From assembly GCA_037893225.1 (NCBI GenBank), contig JAZGUH010000723.1, positions 434,001 to 498,000 on the forward strand: a DNA stretch of 64,000 nt, read 5' to 3'. A model generated the notes under the pieces. It was not told the DNA's origin. It saw only the letters and a program-made list of their open reading frames with translations, and made no database searches. Below are positions 12,116 through 24,492 of the stretch, one piece after another. Origin of the DNA: Hippasteria phrygiana. Its lineage: Eukaryota > Echinodermata > Asteroidea > Valvatida > Goniasteridae. The translations under genes and the position numbers were made by a program. Position 1 is the first letter of the stretch. Every line of letters starts with the position of its first letter.

Positions 12116-13683
12116 TGCACATTGTGAGAATCCTATATATTGTTGAGTCTTTGATTTGGCTGCAGAGTCAGTCTCGAGATCAGCGGGTTTATATTAAACG
12201 GAAGATCTTCAGGGTAAATTGCAGCAACAGTTGCACGTCTTCCGCTTTGCTTCTCCCAGCAAATTATGGATTTCTTTTCAAGCCAAGTGATTTGTTTGTC
12301 GAACTGTGCATGCTGCTGAAAAAGACATGTGGACCATATAACAGATGCTTAAACCATAATGTCCTAGGCATTAATTTGGGGTGAAGACCTGTGTACTACG
12401 AAATACTACTTAGTATTCTGTAGCACTGAGTCTCTCTGTCTTTGATGATTGAGTGTATCATGACAGCAGTCAAGGTACTTGCAACTACAGAGTACTACTT
12501 CTACAGAATACAGTTAAGTTACTGGGTAAATTAAATGTATATTTATTTATTTATTAATTACATTTCTTTACCCAGGGTGTTCCCAAACAGTTCAAAACTG
12601 GTTTCCATTGGGGCTCTGCATATTGTTAGTTAAAACTGAATATTTACACATTCATACAAAATATTTAAACAAATACAATAATGTTTACACAAATAAATCT
12701 ATTTTCGGTTAACTTTTCAACTCTCCAGTAGAAGCCTATTGCTGATTTACGGGATGGGCGAAAAGCCCGTGAAAAAAGCCTTTTAGGGTGAAAAACAAGG
12801 GGGAAATCCCATCCGGCTCCAAAGTATTTTGGCAACCAAGTTTATAACTCCGCAGATCAGCGTAAATGGCAGAAATATCACTGACAGAATTGGATGGTAG
12901 TAAGATAAAACAAAATTGCATGATCTCTGAAAACCAGTAGTTCATGCTGTGTTTCCACCTTTTAGATAACAGACATTTTCCCTCCAACCTTAGGAACAAA
13001 CAGTGGTACTAAATATCACTACGTACCTTAATTATTTGGGATGAAGTACATGTATCAAATACTAAAAATTACTACAAGCATTGCACACAAATACATGTAC
13101 ATGTAGGCAAGAGTATGCACTGCATACTACAGTTAACTGGTTGTAGTATTTTTTAGCTTCATGTGAGATATGTTTAAAATCACCCTTGTCTTTTTTTTTG
13201 GTGACAACCATTATATAAATTGCAGTAGCCGGATGGCGGGAAAACCGTAGCTGAGACTGTAAACATGTTTTTGTGCTGGAGGATAATTTAAATGGCAGTC
13301 TCATCCCCAGAGCTTTTAGGGTTTCTTAGTCACTGAACCCCTGGATACTAGGAAGGTGATTGCCAGCTCAGGCTGTCAAGATGACTGGCGGCAATTGTAT
13401 CAAATGAATATTTTAACTTGGCGACCAGGGATGGAATTTTTTTATTTTTTTGACGTTCACGTTTTGTAATCATAGTGAATCATCGGTGTTATTTTTCCGG
13501 TAAACTCGCCATGAGCTGGGAATCTTCAAGCTCTGGTCCAAATAAAATGTGTTTTGGTAAGCTCATGGTGTGTTACACATTGTAGAAATGCTGGGATCGT
13601 TGTTTTACGAAACCTGTGAAATCACTGTAAAACTTATGGAAAAGGCTTGGATGTGATTTGACATCCAAAATGTACCAGAGGAT
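12116..13683. other. Non-coding, with diverged relics of the CTAGGCATT repeat
   Basis: 12346-12420 (TCCTAGGCATTAATTTGGGG, then TACTAC motifs) and 13030-13155 (TACTAC...TTGTAGTATTTT) resemble the two halves of the element at 42805-42946, separated by about 600 bp. They may be ends of one larger or interrupted relic. No gene was recognised. Confidence 0.45.
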
Positions 13684-14180
13684 TAGGTGGATGTGGTTTT
13701 TAACAATGATTGTCCAAAATCACATCTAGAGCCCAGATAGTCGCAATGGGGTTTAACGGTAGTATACAACATTTGCTTTTGATGTAATTTGCAGAAAATA
13801 AATAGTTTCAGGGTTAATATTTGATAGCGTGTTATTAAATACTGTAACACTGACCTGTTCAAAGTTTTGAGTGCATGCATGTACATGTGTACATGTAGCC
13901 TAGATGCTGAAAAATAAAATAAAAAATTATGTTCTAGTAGTCTGGTTGCCTGACCCTACTTAAGAAAAATTGGAGCAATTTATAGAGTCAGGGAATTATC
14001 ATGTTGGGGGAACTAGACTATTTCCAATGATTGTCGGCCAACAATCGTTGGAAAATGATATAAATTTCCACTTTTCTTGAAAACGACAGCACACCAGGTG
14101 CCATGATTTCACAGGATGCTTGAGACTGCTATTATTTACAGTCTAGTACGGTATTTCATAAAATTCAGTAGTTTTGTGTT
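13684..14180. mobile_element. Relics of two repeat families
   Basis: 13684-13755 (GGTGGATGTGG, TCCAAAATCACA) matches 39698-39760 in intron 6. 13752-14170 has GGTAGTATACAACATTTGC and an inverted-repeat core (GATTGTCGGCC / GGCCAACAATC, then AAAACGACAGCACACCAGGTG). It aligns in order with 33605-33965 and 42951-43330. All are degraded members of the TTAA-type family seen complete at 40494-41066. Confidence 0.6.
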
Positions 14181-15201
14181 TTTTTTATGTTTGCAAATGA
14201 TGTACATTTGTATATGTACTACATTTTAAGCTGTTAAACCCAGTAGTCATAGTGTATGCAAACATGTAAATGTATTTGGAAAATGTGTTCTTTATTCCAT
14301 TGTTAAATTGGTATTCATACATATATTTGGGAAAGAATACTGTAATGGAGTAACGAAGTGATGACGTCAATGCAATGTTTGGAACCAGAATACTTTTGTT
14401 ATTTAGTGTTTGCATGGCTGGCTGTTAACAAAGGAACAGTCGAAATCTCCATTTGTTTGGAGCCAGTTGTCTTGCCAACTGACGTCAGACTTCGGTACTC
14501 TATTGACTGTTAATAACAGCCACTGTATGTATAGGCCATCTGTCCTTTGTTTACACCTATTGTACCTGAAAGCAGCCCTACATTGTACATGTTCATCTAT
14601 TTTTGTATTGCTATACATGTGAGGACTTTCCATTGTTTCCCCTCTGATATAACCCCTCCCTATAGATGCCTGTCCTCACATTTTCCCGAACTAAGACAAA
14701 AAATGTGAGGACAGTATTGTTCCCTTTGTTTCTGTCCTCACGTGTAATGCGATACCATGACATGTATATTGAAATGTGCCTGATGGTATGCCCATGCATC
14801 GTATTTTGCATAAATTCGGTTAAGGAGTGACATCAAAGGTCACAGTTCAAAGGTGATCTGACCTGCGATGTCACTCCTACTTTAAACCAAACCAAATCTT
14901 ATGCTTTTCACCGTCCACATTTTTGTACATTGTACGTAAACACGAGATGTCAAAGAGCACATGTATGTACATTGTGTGTAAATATTATTATTTGTGCTTA
15001 TGTACATAAACATGTATCACAATTTGCTGTAATAATCTAACTGCATCAATTTTCCCTGCAAAATTTCTGCATGTTCAAAGTACAGCAAATGTAGTGTGGA
15101 TTTTAGGCTTCCTTTACAGAGGGACATCATGGGATGATCTACTCGGCGTAGCCTGCAAGTGTTGTTGCTTGCATTATCAGTGCACGCATCTGAAGCAAAA
15201 A
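14181..15201. other. Non-coding; small hairpins
   Basis: 14671-14715 forms a hairpin of CTGTCCTCACATTTT with its inverse. 14824-14879 forms one with 12-bp arms GGAGTGACATC / GATGTCACTCC, and its loop has three AGGTCA-like half-sites. No gene was recognised. Confidence 0.5.
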
Positions 15202-15645
15202 TGTGACCCGCTCTGGAAAAAGGTATATTATGTCGCAAAATATGAAAAATGAGTTTTGTGTATGTTTGGAAAGCCCGCAATGTAAGCTTTCATTTGGTAC
15301 ATGATAGAGCTCCAAAGCCCTTTCCATTCTGGAGATATCGCATGTTTGCATATTAATTAGCTCTATGGAGTTCAAATTGCACAACAGAGAAAACAGGCTT
15401 TGAAATAGCTAGTTCTAATACAATGCAATGGAACAATGCACTCTAAAAAGGTATTTTTTTCACTTTATTCACTGAAATCAACATTGTTGTGCACCCAACT
15501 TGAAACTTTAGATATTTAAGGTGTCATTAATGACAAAAACAAAAAATACATTTTTACGAAAAATTTTACCCTCTCAATGTTGAAAGGGCCATTACACGTA
15601 AATGCATAGCCCGACTTATATCACCTTTTTCTGGAGCGGGTCACA
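15202..15645. mobile_element. MITE with TGTGACCCGCTC ends
   Basis: TGTGACCCGCTCTGGAAAAAGG at the left and its inverse at the right end delimit 444 bp. TATTATGTCGCAAAATATGAAAA follows the left end, as in the second copy at 19541-20003. No clear target duplication is visible and there is no coding capacity. Confidence 0.75.
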
Positions 15646-15979
15646 AATGCACTTTACGCATAATTACATGTATGCACGCCATCGGGACGGGACGTGTTGC
15701 CCTTTTTTTATTGATATATATAACTTTTAAATGGATTTTTTTACCAAATTGAATTTCGAAGCACCATGTACTTCACATACATGTACCACTACTATACCCC
15801 CACCTAAATTCAAAATTTTCTAGACAAAACAAAAATGAAGTCGCAGTTTCAGAAATGTTTGCAATAATAACATTTACTCTTGGTATTGAAAAAACAAAAT
15901 TCCACTCTATATTATTGTCTCATCAATTTTGATGAGGGAGTGTGCTGTGTGTGAAGTGACTGTAGGTGGCAGAGAGCTA

Positions 15980-16185
15980 CAATCTTGGACAAAACTCTTG
16001 GGACACCTCAACAGTAGACCACCACCCCCCTTCCCCCGGTCAGTGTTGATGTCCGTTGTTAGGGAATTTGGCGCCAATAACAATGTTTTCTGCGCACGAG
16101 TTTCCTCAATCGTCGACTTTTAACCACACCGAACCAACAATGATTGGGGGTGGGGGGGTGTCCCAACGAGTTTTGTCCAGGATTG
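15980..16185 (+). mobile_element. Mariner-type MITE copy 1 (CAATCTTGGACAAAACTC ends)
   Basis: Inverted ends ATCTTGGACAAAACTC and GAGTTTTGTCCAGGAT enclose about 205 bp with ACCACCCCCC and GGGGGTGGGGGGG near opposite ends. By eye the copy at 17106-17310 is identical across the element, and the copy at 23305-23528 is inverted. The copy at 23305 is flanked by TA on both sides, the Tc1/mariner target. Confidence 0.8.
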
Positions 16186-17105
16186 TCTGAGTTTTGGCCA
16201 AGGATATCTAAGTCAGGGAGAATTTTCGCACACTTGATTATTTCCATTTTCGGGGTTGGGTTTGGCATATACATGCAACTCCAGGTTTTTCTTGTGCCCA
16301 TGCAATATATCCGTTATCCTTTATGTAGGAATAAACACTAATGAAACACTAACAATAATTATAATGCGGGGTCGATTATACTGTTTCAAGTTCCCTGTCC
16401 CAAGTATACCATTTTAATTTCGTCACAGAAGAAGCATAGATATATCGATTTCCCAAGTTTATATGTATGGCTGTGACTGCTTCTCTTGTGAGATATGTGT
16501 CCGTTTCTTCAGATCAGATTACCAAACAATTGCGAAGTTAAAGCGCACTCTACTGACATACATGTGCTCAACGATTCACCGTAGCGTTACATAAAAGACT
16601 GTCTCTTTATTCTTGTATAACTTTGTTGTTATGGATCATCGTTGGATTTCATGTCCACAATATGTAAATGAGTGAATAAAACATGTTAGGAGCCTTTGCA
16701 TATTATTCCTGTACTTTTGTTTACTGCCAGGCAGCGGGCTGCATGACTAATATAGGTTTTGTCTCAGATTGACATGGAAAATAGTATGGTGAATCGATGG
16801 CAACCGTACGCGAACACTCCACGTTATGACAGTTGTGTCTGTTTTGGTGCAGATCGCATGTAAACAAAATGAAATCGTTACTCTAATGAACTGTTTAGCT
16901 GAGAGGCTTTTAAAAAGAACTTCTTGAATTGAAGACGTGATTGACTGAAACGGCATCTATTTATACGGCCTTGTTTCTGGCTTTAAACAATTAATAGTAT
17001 AACAGCCACATAGTAAGACTGTAAGTGACGGAAACTGGTTATCCCCAATCTATACGACAACAAAGTGTGAAACATAGGACAAAGTCAAGGCCCCTAGGCG
17101 GTGGA
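16186..17105. other. Non-coding spacer between two identical MITE copies
   Basis: I see no splice-flanked frame with recognisable similarity, no tRNA-like segment and no inverted repeats here. Confidence 0.5.
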
Positions 17106-17310
17106 AATCTTGGACAAAACTCTTGGGACACCTCAACAGTAGACCACCACCCCCCTTCCCCCGGTCAGTGTTGATGTCCGTTGTTAGGGAATTTGGCGCC
17201 AATAACAATGTTTTCTGCGCACGAGTTTCCTCAATCGTCGACTTTTAACCACACCGAACCAACAATGATTGGGGGTGGGGGGGTGTCCCAACGAGTTTTG
17301 TCCAGGATTG
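17106..17310 (+). mobile_element. Mariner-type MITE copy 2
   Basis: The same 205-bp element as at 15980-16185, in the same orientation and without a visible difference, including the C and G runs. TA follows the right end. Such identity implies a very recent origin of at least one copy. Confidence 0.82.
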
Positions 17311-17488
17311 TAGGTGATTGAGAAATCCCATGTGCATTGGGGTGATAGCTTTCACGAAGTACGGTCAATTTACTTTTGTTACTTCGCATCACCGCGCCTT
17401 CTAAAATTAGCCGTGTGCTTGGGCTAGGCAGTAGCTGTACAGGCAGTGACCATACTTTGTTTCAGCATGTACACTGTACATGAATTAA

Positions 17489-18071
17489 AGGTGGTGTACA
17501 TGTACATGATTGGTCATTGTTGCAATTTTCAGAAATGGGCGGATTTGGGGGTTAGTATTTTATGGGAAATAACGTTCCACTGACCTCTTTAAAGTTTGGC
17601 GTTCTTGGATGGCGAAAAAAACCGAGAGAAAAATGGCGTTCGTTTTCAACCGTCGGGCGGCATTTGTTATAGCGCCCTCTTGTAAAATAAGCCCAATTTT
17701 TGTAAATGGGATCATTTTCAATTGCTCATATAACATGTACGTAGGCCAAGGGCCGAGCGGAACGTCCAAGATCTACTGCATGCACTGGTTACAACCCGTT
17801 GCTTCGCTACACTACGCGTGTGCCCGTTTTCGGATTGTTAACCCATTTTAGACACAACACAGATTATTAAACTACATTTGGTCAATAGAGGGCAGTTTTC
17901 CCAACGATTGTTCGGCCAAAATTTCCACTTTTCTTGAAAACGACAGCACACCTGGTGGCATCATTTCACAGGATGATTGAGACTACTAAATAACTTTCAT
18001 TCTAGTAAGGTATTTCGTAATAATTCAGCGAACATTTTTTTTGGAGGATTACCAATCGCGTACACTGCCTT
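17489..18071 (-). mobile_element. TTAA-type MITE (AGGTAGTGTACA family), inverted copy
   Basis: TTAA at 17485-17488 and 18072-18075. The ends AGGTGGTGTACATG and CGCGTACACTGCCT correspond to the reversed ends of the copy at 40494-41066. Internal GGCGGCATTTG, GCGCCCTCTTG and AAAACGACAGCACACC blocks match that copy in reverse. No transposase was seen. The TTAA flanks suggest piggyBac-type mobilisation. Confidence 0.82.
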
Positions 18072-18544
18072 TTAAACTAAAAGTTTGAGCTCAATTCGTA
18101 ATGTGAGTCACGGGGAAATAGTGAAAAACCGTTGTGTTTTAACAGTGTTTTTGTACTCGTTCATTATGTGCTATATTTCGATTGTCCATTTGAAAATAAG
18201 CCACTGCCTTTGCGGAGGTCTTCAGTTACAATTTTCTCAAAGATGACAGTATTTCAGATGGAGATACTGGTATTTTGTAGAAGGATTGCTACATTGTAAG
18301 TATCATCTACAAACAGTAAGCTTTCCGATTCAAACTAATTGTTGTTAGAGCGACATGTATATCATACCTTTAATGTCAGTGAGCAATTTTGAGGCATTTT
18401 TCCCTTCGAGATTTGACTCATGGTGGATGCTAAAATTTGGGTTCTGTTCACTCCAACATTTTAACCGTTTTATGTAATTACACATGTCTCAATCTCTGCG
18501 GTGTGAAAAGTGTATGAATTGACTCTTGTTTAGAGAACAAAGAA

Positions 18545-18645
18545 AACTTGCAAGGGAGGGAGCTGAACCTGGGACCAACGGAATACTGTCCTGGTGCTCT
18601 GTCATCTGAGCTGTCTAGTGCCCTATGTTGACTGTCTCCCAAAGT
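18545..18645 (-). mobile_element. tRNA-derived SINE fragment
   Basis: Read on the - strand, GACAGCTCAGATGACAGAGC resembles a tRNA D-arm and CCCAGGTTCAGCTCC a B-box/T-arm. A normal anticodon stem and acceptor end are not evident, so it is a tRNA-like fragment, not a gene. Confidence 0.55.
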
Positions 18646-19540
18646 AGTCAGAAGTCATAAACCCATAAAACCGTACAGCCAGGGATCACGCACCAACTTT
18701 GCGATACAACCTGCGAAGCGACATTGTGGGGATCACTCAGTGAGGATATGACTTAATGAGGATACGACTGTTGACTTTAAAAATTCATTCAGTTTCCTAC
18801 ATGTAGTTCGTTTCCCTTGGGGTTTGTTTGAAAAAAATAAATTGAATCCTGACTTATGGCATTGTTGCTTTAAATAGACATTCATGTAATACAGTGTGTC
18901 CAAGTCGTAGTACATGATGTATTGTTTGTGCATGTAGCATGGTTAAAAATAAGCAGATGCTCATTTTGTATAATCAATTGAAGTATGTAAGATGAAACGC
19001 AGGCTGTCACTTCAGCTTGGGCCGGATTTCCCGTGGCTCCAATCACAATGCATATATACTAGCATTGCCCCCGTACATTTCCCCATTTCCCAATGACACA
19101 AGATACGTACGTACATGTACGTTCTGACTGCTAAAAGGTCCGTAGTCTGATGCAAAAGCAAGGATGGCTGATACAAGAATGTACCTATCACTGACTGAGG
19201 ATCAGATTGTAAGATATGGCATGTCGCCCCTGGCATGTGTGTGTATCAGGTCATCGGTCCTGTAGGGCTGTAGCTGCAACCTGTGCTCTTTAATTTTTGT
19301 TGGTCGGTTTGTGAGGAAGACGGAGCACATGCTGAAGACGGAGGATTTTGTTGCTGACAGCAAGAATTTGGTGTGGCAGATAGAAATGAAAAATCTGGAT
19401 GTTGGGTGTTGGGTTCGGAGCTTTCATGAGGCTATTATCTACGTGTGTAATCCTAGCAAACCTGTCTACTTCATCTGCAGTCTTGTTACAACTGTTACAG
19501 CTGTTGAACATGTGGATCCTGCAGAATTTTTCCATTATAT
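18646..19540. other. Non-coding; no convincing exon
   Basis: A 77-codon open frame at 19311-19544 runs into the MITE end at 19541. It has no recognisable motif and no clear splice sites that I trust. Confidence 0.45.
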
Positions 19541-20003
19541 GTGACCCGCTCCACAAACAAATGAGTATTATGTCGCACTATGTGAAAACACACACAGGGC
19601 TGTTCTACATGTATGTGAAGCGACGAAACAATCTTCCTATAAGTGATTTTTTTTTGGGGGGGGGGTGGGGTTTGTTGGCTTCTATTATATCTATATTTTC
19701 ATAATTTATTTTTAGAAACATTAATATTGATGAATACAGATGAAAAAATAAATGTTGATAAAAATTACTTCTATCTGATTTCTTTGCACTTTTTGTGTTC
19801 AGAGGCCTACATGTATATCTCTTAAACGCACTTCCGTTAACTTAGGAGTACACAAATGTCAAGATATCTCAAGAAAACAAAATGCCACAGGGGTCTTTGA
19901 ACCTGCACTAAATGAAAGCTTTAGGATGTGACAAATTCAACGGTGTATGTAACTCACTTTTCAAATCTGGCGACATAATACCTCTTTTTGCAGAGCCGGT
20001 CAC
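19541..20003. mobile_element. MITE with GTGACCCGCTCC ends, second copy
   Basis: GTGACCCGCTCC and, at the right end, AGAGCCGGTCAC are inverted, with TATAT / ATATA directly outside. AGTATTATGTCGCACTATG after the left end and CGACATAATACCTC before the right match the copy at 15202-15645. Confidence 0.75.
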
Positions 20004-20135
20004 ATATAAGCTGATTTATTGAATATCCTCTTATCGCGACCAAAGCATTTCGGAATGGTATATAAACACCTACGGTGTACCCCAGTTTTTGTTTCACTGG
20101 TGTTTTTTTGTTTTTGTGTTTTTGTTTTGTTGTTA

Positions 20136-20310
20136 CCCCTTGAGTACGGGTGTTATAATGGGGCGCCGGGGTGACAGGCCGGCTTGTGCAGCAACAGACA
20201 CGAGGCTTGTGCAGCCAAGCGTAACATACACAATTGCATGTATTAGACATCATCCAGCCAGGTGGCAATTTTATTTTGGGCGTGTATAGACGTCATCCGT
20301 ATGCGAGGGG
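20136..20310. mobile_element. piggyBac-type MITE (CCCCTTGAGTACGG family), damaged left site
   Basis: CCCCTTGAGTACGG at the left and CCGTATGCGAGGGG at the right are inverted. TTAA flanks the right end (20311-20314), while the left site has become GTTAC. The complete relative is at 53938-54152, and both contain GCAGCCAAGCGTAAC-like and GTCATCC blocks. Confidence 0.78.
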
Positions 20311-20329
20311 TTAAATATTTATATGTGAG

Positions 20330-20530
20330 TCGCCCAATACAAGGCTATAGCCTTGTATTGGCCCGCTCTAGGTTAAGGGCTACAACAATTTAGGTTGCCA
20401 TCCCTACCACCCTTACGACTTTCCTGGGTCCAGATCTAAACGGAATCAATCTTCAATAGATACCAAAGAAATTATCCCAATTTTCAGACCTATAGACCCA
20501 GGCAGGGTAACTTCCACCATCGGTGAGGCC
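20330..20530. repeat. Dispersed repeat (CCCAGATCTAAA family)
   Basis: A palindrome CAATACAAGGC TATA GCCTTGTATTG at 20337-20360 is followed by CCTACCACCCTTA, GGTCCAGATCTAAA and AAATTATCCCA. The same string order occurs at 35250-35410 and, inverted, at 34450-34560. Confidence 0.65.
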
Positions 20531-20653
20531 AACTTGCTTGGTCTGAGATCATAAATGTAAAAGTAAAAAATATTGTACTGAAAACTTGTTCAGTGGTTTT
20601 TGAGGGGATATTTAATCATCACAATGAACTAATTGTTTGTTTCTTGTCTACAG

Positions 20654-20694
20654 GCCATGGCGTAGAAACCTTTAGATGTCGTCGCCGCCTTACC
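20654..20694 (+). other. RHOBTB: RhoBTB 5'-UTR segment with a two-codon upstream ORF
   Basis: A pyrimidine-rich tract with TTGTCTACAG ends at 20653, so the first coding exon begins with 41 untranslated bases and at least one upstream non-coding exon must exist. Within it, GCCATGG at 20654-20660 opens a minimal reading frame, ATG GCG TAG (20657-20665), 29 bases before the main start. Both ATGs have purine at -3 and G at +4. Confidence 0.75.
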
Positions 20695-20874
20695 ATGGAC
20701 AACGAACTCCCCCGCCAGGAACTGGTCAAATGCGTCGTGGTTGGCGACAGCTCCACAGGCAAGACGCGCCTCATCGTTGCCAGGGCGACCAAACGGGCCA
20801 TGACCAGGGCCCAGTTGTTTCAGACCCACAAGCCATCGGTCTGGGCCATTGATCAGTACCACAGGTGCCAAGAG
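20695..20874 (+). CDS. RHOBTB: RhoBTB coding exon 1 (start, P-loop, switch I)
   Basis: Residues 1-60. ATG in TTACCATGG context. [16 protein letters not shown] carries the G1 P-loop GDSSTGKT (17-24). Switch I is [11 protein letters not shown] (45-55): where Rho GTPases have PTV, this protein has PSV, replacing the Mg-coordinating Thr with Ser48. The WAIDQY context is typical of RhoBTB. The exon ends in phase 0 at CQE before GTATGT. The next exon continues VLENSW, matching the CQEVLE junction I recall from vertebrate RhoBTB. Confidence 0.96.
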
Positions 20875-23800
20875 GTATGTGGGTCAGGGGTCAGAGGTCA
20901 TGCAAGGTCACACGGATCGGGTTGACAGTGAGCCTCCAAGCCAGCGGCCGATAAGCCAGTTCGGTATTTCAACTGCGCATGTGCACAATGACATTTTATC
21001 CCGAATGACCCGCGTGACCTAACGCGCGCGTGTGAACGCAAGAGTTGGTCGCACAACGTGCATGTGTTAAATTCAATCAGAATGGGCGTTTGCGTAACAT
21101 GGCGTGACATTGCGTCGGCAATTTTTTCCCGAATAACCTTTGACCTTTGAGATACCGAACTGGCCTATTTCCTGGAGCTGCTAAGAGCAGAAATTTGCCA
21201 TGGTAAAAACAGGATTGTCAACCAAATTTTCATGTGATGTTCCTGGTGACTGGTGTTCAGCTGTTTTTCTTTTACTTGACATGAATATCACATGGGGTTT
21301 TGGTTGGTAACCTGCTTTTACTAAGCAAGATTTTTGTGCTGAGCAAATTTTTTGTGCTCAGCAGCTCAATGAAATTGGCCCCAGGTCATAGCTGGGTCAT
21401 AGCTCTTCAAGACAAAACGTCTTTTTTGAAGTCCTGCAAATGAGTAGAGCTGGAATTCAGAAACCCTTGAGATAAGAATATGCGCATATTAATGTTGAGA
21501 AAGTTTTTGCACATATATGCCTGTATGATATGAAAAGGTTGTAGGTCTTGAGACCTGGTCTCGGACTCAAGACGGTCTCAAGACCTTTTTTTAAGTTCTC
21601 GGTCTCGTCCTAGCAAAGTCTCGGTTTCGGGAGGGCTGGTTTCGGTCTCGGTCTCGAATGTGTGGGTCTTGGTCTTGGTCTCAGTCTTGGAAGTTGTGGT
21701 CTCCGTCTCGGACTCGGTCTCGGCCTGCAACTTGATCTCGGTCTCGGACATGAAGGTCTCGACTACAACACCGGCTCAATGATTTACAGTCTCTACCACT
21801 CCCAACTTTCACTGTAAAATTTTAATCCGTTATAAAACCACTCTCAGCTGTGACTAGGCCCGCAATGATAATCAAGATCTTCAAATGCTGCACTATGGTA
21901 TCACAATACAACATTCTACATGTATGTTGTTGTATATCGTACATGTAGTACTTGAAATTACCGATGATTGATTAAATCTGCCAGAAAAGTTAACAAAAAA
22001 AAAACATGTGTGGTGATAGTCAAGTGGACTACACAACTGTATGGTAAGCTCTGTTTGTGCCCTGTTATGTACATTACACTGTATGTGCCTGTTTGATTGG
22101 CGATGTACATGTACAACACCAGATTCTTATGTACATGTATGTATGCATGTACATGTGTGTATCACCCGTCGGACCATTCACACGTCATTGTAGCCACTGA
22201 TGTAATAAACAGGCTCCGCAGTGGACTCACAATTGAATTGTGTCCCCTCCAACATGTGTTAATTCACGGCTTGTGGTTCACCCTTTCTCCTAGGTGCTGG
22301 AAAACTCGTGGGAGGTGATCGACGGTGTAAGCGTATCGCTGCGACTGTGGGACACTTTTGGCGACCACGAGAAAGACCGACGTTTCGCCTATGGCAGGTC
22401 GGGTTTTCTTCTTTTCTTATTTTTTTTATTAGCAGCCCAGGTGCTTAAATTCGGTCTTCAACCGGGCCATTCATGTACATGTACTATGTGAATGTTGCTT
22501 CCACCAAGGACAAGTTACAACAGGAATATACACCACTCGTATAGGCCTTGCGCTAACTTTTTTCCTCTCCACAGAGAGTTAGCCCTAACCCCCTAGGCTT
22601 TTTTACTAGGAAGTGTCCTCAACATGTCAAAATCCAACACTGTGCAGTATACGTATGGCACATTCTTTGGACTTGGACAAATTGGGGCATCATTGCTCCA
22701 TGTAATGGTGCCAAGGCGCTACAGTCCTGAACCCATCAAAATACAACACAACCTGCTGTTGGGAGTTTGTAAGGCTGGGGGTAGTTTGGGTTAATTTATT
22801 TTGTTTGTTTGGTTTTTTTTCCAGTTTTTTTTCTCACTTGGTGGTAATATGTTAGGCCCAATTTGAACCCTACCAGTGCCAATTTCAAGGACATTTTAGC
22901 CTCCAAGATACTTGAAGTAAGTATTATCCCACATTACATGTTTCCTTTCATCAATCTGAAGCCGTGTTTGCATTTTATTTTTGGAGAGGGTATTCATTTT
23001 ATAGAGGATGTTGATTTGCTGAGGCAAATCTGTGTCATCTTGTAGTTTTTCTTTTTTTATTATTATTATTATTATTATTACTGGTTTATTAAAAAGACTC
23101 AGGGCAGCCAGAAGGCTGAATTAAAAACAGTTTTCACCAGAAAATGAAGTTGAAAAATAATTATAAAAAATAAACAAACCTAAAATTACAAAAGTAGTTG
23201 TATGTAAATTAAGGTGCATGTATATTACAATAAAACCGGCAATTAATTTCTGCCATGAAATTACAAAGTGACTTTTGAGAGCTGTTTTCATCAAGTCCCA
23301 TCTACAATCCTGGACAAAACTCGTTGGGACACCCCCCCCCCCCCCCCCCCCCCCACCCCCAATCATTGTTGGTTCGGTGTGGTTAAAAGTCGACGATTGA
23401 GGAAACTCGTGCGCAGAAATGTTTTTTATTGGCGCCAAATTTCCTAACATCGGACATCAACACTGACCGGGGGAAGGGGGGTGGTGGTCTATACTGTTGA
23501 GGTGTCCCAAGAGTTTTGTCCAGGATTGTAGCCCGCTGGTGCCATTTGTCTAAAAGTGGGGGGGCAGCCAACAAATCTGACGTAAGACAAAGCCCTGTCT
23601 TGTGCCTAGTGCTAGACACAAGAGAGGACTTTATTATTTCATTGCAGAAATAATTAGCCGGTTTTATTGTAATGTGCATTAATCTACATATAAAACTACA
23701 AAATGACGCACATTTCTCTCGGCAATCAACATCCTCTGTGTAAATAATCAGCTTCAGAATCTTAGAATGACTGTAATGAGAGCTATGGTTTGGCTAATGG

Positions 23801-24492
23801 ATGGACTTGATTGATGTGCACTGTCGGAGTGGACCTGCGATTTACATGCAAAGTACATAATTCCTGCTTAAATGGATACAGAAAGAAAAAAGACATCCGA
23901 GATGGGAGAATTTGGAGCGTATCATATCCACGCTAAAATTTAAATATGTGTTCTACATATATACAGTGTGCAGTTCCCACGCACGGGTCATTCCGTGTCA
24001 AATCCGTGTCAAATCCGTGTCAAAAGTTTGAGCTTTTAAACCTTTAACACGTTTACATTTAACTGTCGTTTTTCATAAATACCTTTCTATTGTTAGGTTA
24101 CTCGTGGTTTTGCATGCATGTCTTATTTGGGGCCAAATTTGAGGCTACATTGCCTGATATCGATTTTTAGCCAAGACTTTTCATTTTTACGGAAAAGTAG
24201 CCACATTTTGATCTTATATCTTTTTAAAAAGGCAAAAATGAAAATCAACAGTTAAATATGAACGTGTTTTTTACTTTGATCTTGAATTTGACTTAGTGGA
24301 TTACGTGACCTTGGGATGAGCCTTGGTGAAAATTAAGCCCCAACATGTTTTCTACATAATATGAAAAAATTTACAGGTATAATATTTTTGGCTGTTTTGG
24401 AAACTTTTCCAAAACAGCCCTTGTTTTCGTTAAGATTTTATTTTTGGCTGTTTTGGAAACTTTTCCAAAACAGCCCTTGTTTTCGTTAAGAT

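Larger units (their letters stand above)
20875..22293 (+). other. RHOBTB: RhoBTB intron 1
   Basis: GT at 20875 and TCTCCTAG ending at 22293. It contains the MITE at 20953-21166 and the GTCTCG-rich foldback element at 21537-21775. TACATGTA palindromes are dense around 22100-22160. No coding segment was recognised. Confidence 0.85.
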
